A stretch of DNA of 64,000 bases from Corynebacterium hindlerae (GTDB taxonomy: Bacteria > Actinomycetota > Actinomycetes > Mycobacteriales > Mycobacteriaceae), in contig NZ_CP059833.1 of the NCBI RefSeq assembly GCF_014117265.1, positions 186,001 through 250,000 of the forward strand, in the 5' to 3' direction. Numbering within the stretch: position 1 is the first letter of the stretch; every line of letters begins with the position of its first letter. The translations under genes and the position numbers were made by a program. The notes beneath the pieces are model-generated. The model was not told the origin of the DNA, did no database searches, and saw nothing but the letters and a program-made list of their open reading frames with translations. Of the stretch, positions 28,808 to 38,028 are shown in pieces.

Positions 28808-29818
28808 TTAGCTCAGTCGTGATTCTATAAAGATATCGTTTCCCAGCTGTCTTAACTGGTGAATGTGAAAACGTCTAATGTCCTTCATACTCGTCGGTTC
28901 ATCAAGCACGAGTCGGGCCGGATTCAGTCCCGCCCCGAGCAGGGAGGGGTTAATGTAACTGTGGATGGCGTCGGCAAGCCCGGCGGACACAAACGCTCCG
29001 ACCAGACCAGGTCCACCTTCCACCAAAATGTCCCGGTAGCCGCGGGCAAACAGGTCAGACAGGGCCTCCGAAATACTCGAGTAGCGCAGCTCCCCGCCCT
29101 GTCCTAGGTGCAGCTTAGCGGGGATCGGGCGCGAACCAATGATGACCGGTTGCGGCTGGTGCGGGTACAGCGACCCGTCCAGCCTGCGCGCGGTGAGGCG
29201 CGGATTATCGGCGAGCACCGTGCCCGTGCCGACGATGATCGCATCCCGGCTCGCCCGGATCTCGTGCGCATGCGCTCGGGCCTGCTCCCCCGTTATCCAC
29301 TGGGAAGAGCTGTCCTGCGCTGCGGAAAACCCATCCAAGGTGTGCGCCATCTTCACCGTGACAAACGGACGCCTATGGCGTACACCGTGCAGCCACGGTT
29401 CCAAGGCCGAAACCTCCCGCGGCTCATGGGTGGCGGGTATCCCGTGCTGGCGCAAAAAGTCTGCGCCTCCGGAGGCGGTGGGGTTGGGATCCGGGGTGGC
29501 GTAGTGGACTGCTGCAATACCGGCGTCGTAAAGCGCGTGCGAGCAGGGTCCGGTGCGCCCGGTGTGGTTGCACGGTTCGAGGGTGACAAAGGCTGTCGCG
29601 CCGCGCGCGAGCTCACCGGCCTGACGCAGCGCCATCACTTCAGCGTGCTCGCCTGTCCCGCCGGGGGGCTGAGTCGCGCCCACCCCCACAATCCGCCCGT
29701 CAGGTGCGACGATCGCGCACCCCACTGAAGGGTTGGGCCAGGTCGTGCCGCGAACGCTGTCACCGGCAGCGATGGCGGCATTCCACGCGGCCGAGCGGAC
29801 GGCTTCCGAACACTCCAT
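28808..29818 (-). CDS. ribD: RibD, bifunctional deaminase/reductase of riboflavin synthesis
   Basis: Converts the GTP cyclohydrolase II product in two steps, deamination and side-chain reduction. It has 336 residues. The deaminase domain (1-150) has the zinc motif HAEVMAL...PCNHTGRTGPC. The reductase domain (from about 150) has VTVKMAHTLDGFSA and the NADPH-binding GTGTVLADNPRLTAR and ILVEGGPGLVGAF. Its ATG shares one base with the rpe TAA stop, so rpe and the rib genes form one transcription unit. Confidence 0.97.
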   Translation of the reverse strand: MECSEAVRSAAWNAAIAAGDSVRGTTWPNPSVGCAIVAPDGRIVGVGATQPPGGTGEHAEVMALRQAGELARGATAFVTLEPCNHTGRTGPCSHALYDAGIAAVHYATPDPNPTASGGADFLRQHGIPATHEPREVSALEPWLHGVRHRRPFVTVKMAHTLDGFSAAQDSSSQWITGEQARAHAHEIRASRDAIIVGTGTVLADNPRLTARRLDGSLYPHQPQPVIIGSRPIPAKLHLGQGGELRYSSISEALSDLFARGYRDILVEGGPGLVGAFVSAGLADAIHSYINPSLLGAGLNPARLVLDEPTSMKDIRRFHIHQLRQLGNDIFIESRLS

Positions 29819-30486
29819 TAATTTAGCGTCGCGAGTGCTCGCAGCTCGTCGACCGCGGCTGCCGGATCAGTGGCGCCGTAAACGGCCGAACCGGCGACGA
29901 ACGCGTCGCACCCGGCCTCCGCTGCCTGCCGAATGGTCGTTGCGTTGATACCGCCGTCGATCTCGATGAAGCATTCCAGCTGCTTCTCATCAATCAACGC
30001 GCGAAGCGTGCGGACCTTCTCCAGTTGCTCTGGCATGAAGCTTTGACCACCAAAACCAGGCTCCACGCTCATCACCAATACGAGGTCGAACTCAGGGACG
30101 ATGTCCAGGTAATCCTCAATCGGGGTGCCCGGGCGGAGCGAGAAACCAGCCCTCACCCCCTTGCCCTTGAGGTAACGAGCCAGCGACACCGGATCGTTGG
30201 TGGCCTCGACGTGGAAGACGACGCACGCGGCACCAGCGTCGATGTAGTTATCTACCCACTTCTCAGGGTGCTCAATCATCAAGTGCACATCCAATTCCTT
30301 GTCAGTGCACCGGCCGGCGGCCTTGGTGATGTCCGCGCCGAAGGAGAGGTTAGGCACGAAATGCCCATCCATAATGTCCACGTGGATCCAGTCTGCGTTG
30401 CTGGTGGCGGCGATGTCCTCCCCCAGCTTGGAAAAGTCGGCAGCCAGGATGGACGGGGCGATGATCGGGCGAGTGTAAGAAGTCAT
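29818..30486 (-). CDS. rpe: Ribulose-phosphate 3-epimerase
   Basis: Interconverts ribulose-5-phosphate and xylulose-5-phosphate. It has 222 residues and a TIM-barrel with APSILAADFSKL, the metal-binding WIHVDIMDGHFVPN, LMIEHPEKW, VMSVEPGFGGQSF and the DGGIN phosphate loop. Its substrate is also the RibB substrate, which fits its place at the head of the rib genes. It starts 4 bases after rsmB ends. Confidence 0.97.
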   Translation of the reverse strand: MTSYTRPIIAPSILAADFSKLGEDIAATSNADWIHVDIMDGHFVPNLSFGADITKAAGRCTDKELDVHLMIEHPEKWVDNYIDAGAACVVFHVEATNDPVSLARYLKGKGVRAGFSLRPGTPIEDYLDIVPEFDLVLVMSVEPGFGGQSFMPEQLEKVRTLRALIDEKQLECFIEIDGGINATTIRQAAEAGCDAFVAGSAVYGATDPAAAVDELRALATLN

Positions 30487-30490
30487 GGTC

Positions 30491-31951
30491 TTATCCTAGG
30501 TCAGCTGGTCGCTTCAAAACGGCGAAAAACATAGCGTCCGTGCCGTGGCGGTGTGGCCACATCTGGACGGATTTGTCGGTGCCTACGTTATCCATTCCGC
30601 AGGCTAGATCGTGGGCATCGAGCTCTTCCAACCCGAGGTGAGCGACGGCGTGGTTAACGATTTCACGCGTCTCCCGCAGGTCTGGTGAACACGTGGAATA
30701 CACGATCACGCCACCCGGACGCACGAGCTTCGCCGCCGAGGCGAGGAGCTGTCGCTGCAATTGGCTGAGCTCAGCGATGTCGGATTCTGATTTACGCCAC
30801 CGCGCCTCCGGGCGTCGGCGCAGCGCACCCAACCCGGAACATGGCGCGTCCACGAGGACCCGGTCAAAACCCGGTTCCAGGCCAGGTTCGCGACCATCCG
30901 CAACATGCACAGTAACGGGCAGGTCTCCGGTCACTTTCTGAATCAGTTTGGCCCGGTGCGGGGCTACTTCGACGGCGTCGACGTGTGCGCCGTCGATACG
31001 CGCGAGTGCCCCTAGCAGCGCTGCTTTTCCACCCGGCCCGGCGCAAAGGTCAAGCCATTTTCCTTGATCCTGACCGTCGATGGGGGCGATGGTCACCGCC
31101 CGCGCGATGAGCTGACTGCCTTCATCCTGCACCGCTGCCAGGCCCTGCTTCACAGGTTCCACGTCACGGGGGTCACCGCTGGATAGGTACACCGCATATG
31201 GCGAATAAGCACCCTCCTCGCCCCCGGAGATGAGGGCGAGCTCCTCCGCGGAAATCTCCCCCGGACGGGCAACGAGGTGCACAATCGGACGCGCGGAATC
31301 TTCCTCGAGCGCCCTGGCAAGTTCCTCGGTGGGCATGTGCCGCGCGAAGCTTTCCGCGATCCACTGTGGGTGCGCGGTCCGAAACGCCATGGCCGCCACT
31401 TCACCGGCAGGAGTGAGCTGGTCCAGCCACTGCTCGGGCGTTTTGCGCGTGATGGTGCGCATGACTGCGTTGGCGAAGCCTTTCGCCCGCGGTTGCCCGG
31501 CAGCGCCCACGATCCGCACGGTAGTATCTACGGCCGCATGGGGCTCCACGCGGGTGTACAGCACCTGGTATGCCCCGAGGCGCAGCGCAGTGAGGACATC
31601 GACGTGGACGTCGCTCAACGCCCTGGAGGACGCCGCAGCAATGACCTCGTCGAGCACCCCTTGAGTTCGCAGACTGCCGTAGGTTAGCTCAGTAGCGAAG
31701 GCCGCGTCACGTCCAGACAAGCGCGCCTCGCGGAGGGTTTTAGGCAGCACGAGGTTGGCGTAGGCATCCTGCGTAGCGACGGCGGTGAGCACCTCAAACG
31801 CCACCGCACGTGGCTTATCGACGCCCTCCAGTCGCAGCTTCGCCTGGCGCTGCCGCGGTTGCTGTTGCTTTTTCGGGGGCTGAGCTGGGCGTTTCGGGGC
31901 GTTGCCCCGCTTGCTACGGGACCGGAATCCACCACTTTCGTTGAGGCTCAT
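30491..31951 (-). CDS. rsmB: RsmB-like rRNA cytosine-C5 methyltransferase (Sun/Fmu)
   Basis: Has 486 residues. An N-terminal NusB-like RNA-binding domain (KPRAVAFEVLTAVATQDAYANL to about 190) is followed by an S-adenosylmethionine methyltransferase domain (LDLCAGPGGKAALL). The two catalytic cysteines are in DAPCSGLGALRRRPEARW and VYSTCSP. The expected target is m5C967 of 16S rRNA by homology to E. coli RsmB. I take the ATG at 31951, which overlaps the fmt stop as ATGA; a longer frame upstream lies inside fmt. A basic, Gln/Lys/Pro-rich N-terminal tail of about 50 residues is actinobacteria-typical. Confidence 0.93.
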   Translation of the reverse strand: MSLNESGGFRSRSKRGNAPKRPAQPPKKQQQPRQRQAKLRLEGVDKPRAVAFEVLTAVATQDAYANLVLPKTLREARLSGRDAAFATELTYGSLRTQGVLDEVIAAASSRALSDVHVDVLTALRLGAYQVLYTRVEPHAAVDTTVRIVGAAGQPRAKGFANAVMRTITRKTPEQWLDQLTPAGEVAAMAFRTAHPQWIAESFARHMPTEELARALEEDSARPIVHLVARPGEISAEELALISGGEEGAYSPYAVYLSSGDPRDVEPVKQGLAAVQDEGSQLIARAVTIAPIDGQDQGKWLDLCAGPGGKAALLGALARIDGAHVDAVEVAPHRAKLIQKVTGDLPVTVHVADGREPGLEPGFDRVLVDAPCSGLGALRRRPEARWRKSESDIAELSQLQRQLLASAAKLVRPGGVIVYSTCSPDLRETREIVNHAVAHLGLEELDAHDLACGMDNVGTDKSVQMWPHRHGTDAMFFAVLKRPADLG

Positions 31952-32886
31952 GACGTAAACTCCGCACCTTCGGCTAGGTTCGCGCCCCGTGACCAATCAG
32001 CTGCTGCCATCATTTTCTTTCCCGGCGGTTGCAGCTGGACGATTTCCAGGTCATTACTGCCGGTGCCGACCAGCACCTGGTTCTTGCCGATGGCCAAGGC
32101 GCCGGGTGCAAGAGTGTCTTGGTCAGTGAGCGCTACCTTGCCGATCTTGAATCGCTGACCGCCGAGCTCGGTCCAGGGGCCGGGCGCTGGAGTGTAGGCG
32201 CGGATCAGACGGTCGATGGCAAAGTCGGGCTGGGACCAGATAATTTTCGCATCTTCTTTGGTGATCTTCGCAGCGTAGCTCGGCTCACCCCGCTGTGGCT
32301 CGGCGACGAGCGCGCCGGTTTCAAGACCATCCATCGTGGCCACGAGCAACTCTGCGCCCGCATGCGCCAGCGAGGTCAGCAGGGTGTCCGCGGTATCGGT
32401 GGGCGCAATGGCGTGGGTCAGGGTGCCCAGGATTGGGCCGGTGTCCAGGCCTTCTTCAATGCGGAAGGTGGTAGCGCCGGTGATGTCATCGCCTGCGAAC
32501 AAGGCCGCCTGCACCGGGGCTGCGCCACGCCAAGCAGGCAGCAGGGAAAAGTGCAGGTTCACCCAGCCGTGGGGCGCGATGTCCAGCAGGTCCTTTGGTA
32601 CCAGGTTGCCGTATGCGACGACGGGTATGCAGTCCGGGGCCAGTTCCTTTAGCCGCGCCCTCGTTGCTTGGCCGTCCTCTGTGTCAAGTTTCAGCGACTG
32701 TGGCTTCAGCACCTCAATTCCGTGCTCCTGCGCCAACGCTGCAACGGGTGATGGGTGCAATGTCCGACCGCGCCCTTTCCGCGCATCTGGACGGGTGAGC
32801 ACCGCGACGACCTCATGGTCGGATTCCAGCAGGCGCTGCAGCGCGACGACGGCGGGTTCTGGTGTACCAGCAAAAATGATTCTCAT
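31948..32886 (-). CDS. fmt: Methionyl-tRNA formyltransferase
   Basis: Formylates initiator Met-tRNA using 10-formyl-tetrahydrofolate. It has 312 residues, with MRIIFAGTPEPAVVALQ at the start, the active-site region NLHFSLLPAWRGAAPVQ and EEGLDTGPIL. The C-terminal tRNA-binding domain follows from about 205. The gene overlaps def by 4 bases upstream and rsmB by 4 bases downstream, giving a coupled def-fmt-rsmB order. Confidence 0.97.
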   Translation of the reverse strand: MRIIFAGTPEPAVVALQRLLESDHEVVAVLTRPDARKGRGRTLHPSPVAALAQEHGIEVLKPQSLKLDTEDGQATRARLKELAPDCIPVVAYGNLVPKDLLDIAPHGWVNLHFSLLPAWRGAAPVQAALFAGDDITGATTFRIEEGLDTGPILGTLTHAIAPTDTADTLLTSLAHAGAELLVATMDGLETGALVAEPQRGEPSYAAKITKEDAKIIWSQPDFAIDRLIRAYTPAPGPWTELGGQRFKIGKVALTDQDTLAPGALAIGKNQVLVGTGSNDLEIVQLQPPGKKMMAAADWSRGANLAEGAEFTS

Positions 32887-33392
32887 GCGTTAAACCACTC
32901 CGAGTTGCGGATTTCTGCCATGGCTTCCTTCCGGAGCGCTGGGGCGAGGCGCTGCAGGAACAGCACGCCATCCAGGTGATCGGTCTCGTGTTGTACGCAC
33001 CGTGCGAGCAGGCCATCGCACTCGAACTCGATAGGCTCGCCCTGTTTATCGACGCCCCGAACCACTACCTTCTGGTACCGCTCAGTATCTTTAGAGATCT
33101 CCGGGATAGACAGGCATCCCTCCGGCCCAACCTGCTTTTCCTCGCCTACTGGCTCCCATACTGGGTTAATGATGTGTCCGCGGGCGCCTGGTACTTCATG
33201 GGAGCAGTCGTAGACGAAGACTCGGCGGGTGACGCCTATTTGGTTCGCAGCCAGTCCGACGCCGTCGGCGTCGTCCATGGTGTCCAGCATGTCGTCGACG
33301 AGCGTCGCGAGGGTCTCATCAAACTCGGTAACCTCCTCGGCGCGGGTGCGCAGGACGGGGTCGCCGAAGATGCGGACGGCGCGAATAGTCAT
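32883..33392 (-). CDS. def: Peptide deformylase
   Basis: Removes the formyl group from nascent proteins. It has 169 residues and all three motifs of the family: GVGLAANQIG (44-53), EGCLSIP (91-97, metal ligand C93) and HETDH (135-139, metal and catalytic residues). The stop overlaps the fmt start. The 51-base gap to priA upstream has no evident terminator. Confidence 0.97.
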   Translation of the reverse strand: MTIRAVRIFGDPVLRTRAEEVTEFDETLATLVDDMLDTMDDADGVGLAANQIGVTRRVFVYDCSHEVPGARGHIINPVWEPVGEEKQVGPEGCLSIPEISKDTERYQKVVVRGVDKQGEPIEFECDGLLARCVQHETDHLDGVLFLQRLAPALRKEAMAEIRNSEWFNA

Positions 33393-33443
33393 GAAACCTC
33401 ACTTCTTTTCAACCGGTTGCATTAATACTGGCTATCTTAGCCA

Positions 33444-35450
33444 CTACCCAATATTCACCGGATCTACCTGTACCCTAAGTGGCGCGGAGTCCTTGATCGC
33501 GGCGCGCCGAATCAACCCGGTGCGCAGTGCGGTACCTAGTTCGTCGCGTGGGCCGAGCGGGACACGAACCAAGAAACGTTGTGGAGGCCCCAAGGCGTCC
33601 GTATCGTATTCGCCGGGCAAAGTCACGCCGCTCGGCAACGGTACCGGGCCTAACACCTCAGCCTGCTCGGGAAGTTCTAGCAGCTCCAGGTACTTCTCCA
33701 CGGCGCGGACGGGTCCGTCGATAACGGCCATGTGCACCGTCGGAGGTAGCGAGACTTCCTTGCGTTGATACAGCTCCCCTCGGGCCGCCCACACGGGGTC
33801 CCACCGCACCAAGGCTTGGACCGCGGGCACGCGCGATTCTGCTGTGACGACAACTTCCCCACCCGCCCGATGCGACTGCACCAGCGAGGCTGCGTGGAAC
33901 CACTTCGCTAACGTATCCTCCGTGGCCCGCAGATCTGCCCTGGTGAGCAGCGCCCAGGGGTCCAGCAGCAGTGCCGCTCCATACTCGCCGACCGGCTCTG
34001 CGCCGGGCGTTGCGACGACTATTGCCGGCTCACTCGGCACTTCATCGATCACAGTGGACCCTCCGGAGATGATAATGCGTACTCCCGGGAACGCCCGACC
34101 AAGCTCCTCAGCGGTCCTACCGCTACCAAAGACCACCGCGCGGAGCTTCGGTGATCCGCACGACGAACAGCGAAAATGCGTTTCCGGCCGGCCACACCAC
34201 TGGCAACTCACCACGCCAGGGGCGTTGCCCTCATCAGCCGGAATCCCCAGCGGACCATTGCACGCGCGACAGCGGGCTGGGGTGCGACAGGTGCCACAAC
34301 TCAGCGTCGGCAGATACCCTTTTCGGGGTGATTGCACCAACACCGGGGTGCCCCGCTCCAACGCAGCGCGCGCCGCGGTGAACGCGACGTGGGGAATGCG
34401 CGCCTGGTGTGCCAGCGGGTCCCGGGACAACTCGTGGTCACCGATACCGGTCACGCGTGGCATTGCCTGCCGAATTGTCTCCCGTGGTGCCACGATGTCA
34501 TGCGCCCATCCCGTCTCCACCAGCAACTGGGCTTCCGCGCTGCGAGAATGGCCGCCAATGAGGAAGGCGCACCCCTGCTGCTGACTCTTCGTGGTGAGCA
34601 CCTCCCGGGCATGCACGTACGGAGCGCGGGGGTCAACCAGGTTATCATCCTGATCGAACATCACTACCGCGAGGCGGAGGTCTGCCACTGGGGCAAATGC
34701 CGCGCTACGGGTGCCAACCACAATGCGGGCCTGGCCATGCACCACAGAAAGGAACCGCCGGTACCGGGCCTGCGGTCCCAACGCCGCGGTAAGCGTAGTG
34801 ACCTGCTTTGCCGCGACGTGCTCCCGCAGCGCCCGCTCCAACCGGTCCACGTCACGCTGATCCGGCACCACAATCAGGACACCGCCCCCATCGATGGCGG
34901 TCTTGGCCGCTAGCGCTGCCAGCGAGCGCCACCACGGTATTCCGGGACACACCTGCCACACGCCACGTGCGGTCGCGCCACCCAGCACGGCATCAACAAA
35001 GGACTGGCCGTGGGTATAACAGGCCCAATCCGACAAGTCAGGTTCCTGGGTAGACCCCAGCTCTTCCCATGCCAGGGACGTGTCGGCTGACTCCGCACCC
35101 CCATGTCGCGCAGGGATCGCGGAACGGATCAAATCCGAGCGGGTGCCAGCATAACGACGACACAGCGCCTCCACCAGCTCGGCGGTTTCCTTCGGGTAGA
35201 CCACGTCGGGAGAAATAATCCGTTCCAGCCAGCTGAGCTGGCCCTCGTGATCGCTGCTGGGAAGGCGTTCCAGGAGGATGGCGTCGATAAGCCTGCCCGC
35301 AAACCGGATGCGCAGGCGAACCCCCGGCTGCGCCACCTCATCCAGCTCGGTGTCTACCAAGTAGTCGAAGGTGCGATCCAGGTGAGCTAGCCCCAGCAAC
35401 GGCAAAACCCGCGCCACAGGCAAATGCGGTGCTGCGGTGCGGGTCTTCAT
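33444..35450 (-). CDS. priA: PriA-like primosomal protein N', probably without helicase activity
   Basis: Has 668 residues. PriA restarts stalled replication forks. Two cysteine clusters bind zinc: CGTCRTPARCRAC (C-x2-C-x5-C-x2-C) and CQWCGRPETHFRCSSC (C-x2-C-x8-C-x2-C). The ATPase motifs are degenerate: the Walker A region reads CPGIPWWRSL and the DEEH box is replaced by MFDQDD. Actinobacterial PriA proteins are commonly of this type and are thought to lack helicase activity. The start at 35450, 12 bases after metK, is preferred; an earlier ATG lies within metK. Confidence 0.9.
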   Translation of the reverse strand: MKTRTAAPHLPVARVLPLLGLAHLDRTFDYLVDTELDEVAQPGVRLRIRFAGRLIDAILLERLPSSDHEGQLSWLERIISPDVVYPKETAELVEALCRRYAGTRSDLIRSAIPARHGGAESADTSLAWEELGSTQEPDLSDWACYTHGQSFVDAVLGGATARGVWQVCPGIPWWRSLAALAAKTAIDGGGVLIVVPDQRDVDRLERALREHVAAKQVTTLTAALGPQARYRRFLSVVHGQARIVVGTRSAAFAPVADLRLAVVMFDQDDNLVDPRAPYVHAREVLTTKSQQQGCAFLIGGHSRSAEAQLLVETGWAHDIVAPRETIRQAMPRVTGIGDHELSRDPLAHQARIPHVAFTAARAALERGTPVLVQSPRKGYLPTLSCGTCRTPARCRACNGPLGIPADEGNAPGVVSCQWCGRPETHFRCSSCGSPKLRAVVFGSGRTAEELGRAFPGVRIIISGGSTVIDEVPSEPAIVVATPGAEPVGEYGAALLLDPWALLTRADLRATEDTLAKWFHAASLVQSHRAGGEVVVTAESRVPAVQALVRWDPVWAARGELYQRKEVSLPPTVHMAVIDGPVRAVEKYLELLELPEQAEVLGPVPLPSGVTLPGEYDTDALGPPQRFLVRVPLGPRDELGTALRTGLIRRAAIKDSAPLRVQVDPVNIG

Positions 35451-35461
35451 GCCCAAGGATT

Positions 35462-36685
35462 TTACCCCAGAGCTGTGGCGCGCAGCTCCTCGACGCGATT
35501 CAGTTGCTCCCACGGCAAATCAAGATCCGTACGCCCAAAGTGACCGTACGCCGCGGTTTGCGCGTAAATCGGGCGCAACAGGTCCAGCGCACGGATGATC
35601 GCAGCCGGTCGGAGGTCAAACACCTTTGCCACCGCTGCCTGGATCTGCTCGTCAGTGAGGCCTTCGCGCGCAGTGCCGAACGTCTCTACGTATAGGCCCA
35701 CTGGCTTCGCGCGGCCAATGGCGTACGCCACCTGCACCTCGGCGCGATCAGCGAGCCCCGCGCCCACAATGTTCTTAGCTACCCATCGCATGGCATAAGC
35801 CGCGGAACGGTCGACCTTGCTTGGATCCTTACCGGAGAACGCGCCGCCACCGTGACGGGCCATGCCGCCGTAGGTATCCACAATGATTTTCCGGCCGGTC
35901 AAACCGGCGTCGCCCATTGGTCCACCGAGGATGAACGACCCGGAAGGGTTCACCAGCAAAGTGAGTTCGTCAGTCACCAAGTGAGACAACCCGGTATCAG
36001 CAATCACCCAGTCCAACACGTGCTCACGCAGCTGCTCTGCCAGCCACTCCTGAGTGCACGTCGGGTCATGCTGAGTTGAAATAACCACGGTATCCAGGAA
36101 TTTTGGCTTGTCATCCTGGTCATAAGCGAACGTGACCTGGGTCTTGCCGTCGGGGCGCAGATGTGGGACAATGCCTTCCTTGCGCACTTGAGTCAACCGC
36201 CGAGCCAGGCGGTGCGCCAACGCGATCGGCAACGGCATATATTCCTCGGTTTCGTTGGAGGCGTAGCCGAACATCAAGCCCTGGTCACCGGCACCGGCAC
36301 GGTCATCATCATCAACATCCGTGCGCTCCCGGGCCTCCTGGGAATTGTCCACACCGGCGCCAATCTCCTGAGACTGCTCACCGATCGCTACCGTCACGCC
36401 ACACGTCGTGCCATCGAAACCCACCTCGGAGCTCGTGAAACCAATCTCCTTCAACTTGGTGCGCACCAAGTTCGGGATCTCTACATAACCGCTGGTGCGA
36501 ACCTCGCCGACGATGTGGACGAGGCCCGTGGTCACCACGGTCTCCACGGCCACGCGGGAGTGCGGGTCCTCGGTCAGCAGCGCATCGAGGATGGTGTCAG
36601 AAATGGCGTCGCAGATTTTATCCGGGTGGCCCTCGGTCACCGATTCGCTGGTAAACAGTCGCACTGCGGAGTTCGCGTTAGTCAA
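35462..36685 (-). CDS. metK: S-adenosylmethionine synthetase
   Basis: Makes S-adenosylmethionine from methionine and ATP. It has 407 residues with [20 protein letters not shown] at the start, the [12 protein letters not shown] hexapeptide region and the P-loop-like [14 protein letters not shown]. All known active-site segments are intact. It lies in the order coaBC-metK-priA-def-fmt-rsmB, 58 bases after coaBC. I saw no SAM riboswitch upstream. Confidence 0.98.
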   Translation of the reverse strand: MTNANSAVRLFTSESVTEGHPDKICDAISDTILDALLTEDPHSRVAVETVVTTGLVHIVGEVRTSGYVEIPNLVRTKLKEIGFTSSEVGFDGTTCGVTVAIGEQSQEIGAGVDNSQEARERTDVDDDDRAGAGDQGLMFGYASNETEEYMPLPIALAHRLARRLTQVRKEGIVPHLRPDGKTQVTFAYDQDDKPKFLDTVVISTQHDPTCTQEWLAEQLREHVLDWVIADTGLSHLVTDELTLLVNPSGSFILGGPMGDAGLTGRKIIVDTYGGMARHGGGAFSGKDPSKVDRSAAYAMRWVAKNIVGAGLADRAEVQVAYAIGRAKPVGLYVETFGTAREGLTDEQIQAAVAKVFDLRPAAIIRALDLLRPIYAQTAAYGHFGRTDLDLPWEQLNRVEELRATALG

Positions 36686-36743
36686 GATGCTTCTTTCACT
36701 AAAAGAGTGGTCATCGAATATTCACCACAATAGACCAAGCTGT

Positions 36744-37985
36744 CTAAGATGGCAAAACCGTGAGATCTACAATGGCGTCGATGATTGCGTCTGCCACCTC
36801 AAACTTGCTGCCACTGGGTACCTCACGCGGCGCGCGATCGGGAGCGAGCAACCAGCCGGAATTATCCAACTGACCGAACACCTTTCCGTGTCCCACGTGG
36901 TTGAACATCAAAAGGTCACAGCCCTTGCGCTGCAGCTTCGCCTTCGCCAGCTCCAGCGGATCCTGATCTGCTGACCCCGTCTCCGCAGCAAAACCTACGA
37001 TCACACGTGCGCCAATCTCGCCCGCAGCGCGACGCTGTACTGTCGTCGCCAAAATATCCGGATTCTCCACCAGTGAGATCGTGGTGAGATCAGAGTCGTT
37101 TACGCCCTTCTTGAGCTTCGCCGAGGCCTCGCTCGCAGGTCGGAAATCAGCCACTGCAGCAGCCATGATGATCACGTCAGCGCCCCCTGCGCGCTGCGCC
37201 ACGGCCTCCGCCATCTCACGAGCAGAAACAACGCGCACTACCTCAGCGCCACACGGTGTTTCCAGGAAATCAGTATGCCCAGCAATCACTGTCACGTGGG
37301 CGCCCCGCTGCGCAGCCACCTCAGCTAACGCAAACCCCTGACGGCCACTCGACCGGTTCCCCAAGAACCGAACTGGATCGACATTTTCCTGCGTGCCACC
37401 AGCGGTAATCAACACCCGCTTGCCCGCCAGCTCCCGGTTAAACCCACCGCGGGCAGCCACGGTCAGCGCTAAATTGCCAATCTGTACTGGCTCCGGCAAC
37501 CGCCCCGGCCCACTATCCTTGCCCGTCAGTCGGCCGTGGGCCGGGTCGAGTACCGTTATCCCCCGCTCGCGCAGGACCGACACATTGTGCTGCGTGGCGG
37601 GATTCCACCACATTTCGGTATGCATAGCGGGTGCGACTACGATGGGGCATGTTGCTACGAGGCACGTCGCCGTCAACAAATCGTCGGCACGGCCAGCCAC
37701 GAGGCGCGCCATGAGATCTGCCGTCGCCGGGGCGATCACCACCAGGTCAGCTTCCTGCCCGACGCGGACATGCTGAACCTCATCGACGGCCTCAAATACC
37801 GTGGTGGAGACGCGGTTTCCGGACAACGCCTCAAAGGTCGCAGCGCCCACGAATTGCAGCGCGGATGGCGTGGGAACCACGGTCACCTCGTGCCCCAGCT
37901 CTTTAAAAAAGCGGACTAGCCCGCACGCTTTATAGACAGCAATCCCGCCTGCAACACCAACGACAATGTTCAAAGGTTTATTCAC
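36744..37985 (-). CDS. coaBC: CoaBC, bifunctional phosphopantothenoylcysteine synthetase/decarboxylase
   Basis: Two steps of coenzyme A synthesis. It has 413 residues. The flavin-dependent decarboxylase domain CoaC (1-185) shows VGVAGGIAVYKA, APATADLMARLVAGRADDL and the VAPAMHTEMWWNP segment. The CTP-dependent CoaB domain (190-413) shows LITAGGTQENVDPVRFLGNRSSGRQG and MAAAVADFRP. The mobile element at 38029-38599 lies 43 bases upstream of its start and separates it from rpoZ, so the element may affect its transcription. Confidence 0.97.
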   Translation of the reverse strand: MNKPLNIVVGVAGGIAVYKACGLVRFFKELGHEVTVVPTPSALQFVGAATFEALSGNRVSTTVFEAVDEVQHVRVGQEADLVVIAPATADLMARLVAGRADDLLTATCLVATCPIVVAPAMHTEMWWNPATQHNVSVLRERGITVLDPAHGRLTGKDSGPGRLPEPVQIGNLALTVAARGGFNRELAGKRVLITAGGTQENVDPVRFLGNRSSGRQGFALAEVAAQRGAHVTVIAGHTDFLETPCGAEVVRVVSAREMAEAVAQRAGGADVIIMAAAVADFRPASEASAKLKKGVNDSDLTTISLVENPDILATTVQRRAAGEIGARVIVGFAAETGSADQDPLELAKAKLQRKGCDLLMFNHVGHGKVFGQLDNSGWLLAPDRAPREVPSGSKFEVADAIIDAIVDLTVLPS

Positions 37986-38028
37986 ACCATCACGATACCT
38001 AACGCTGAAATGCTTCGGACGAAACGCT

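Noticed and set aside
36686..36743. Possible SAM riboswitch upstream of metK
   Set aside because: Only 58 bases, with no SAM-I or SAM-IV core elements.
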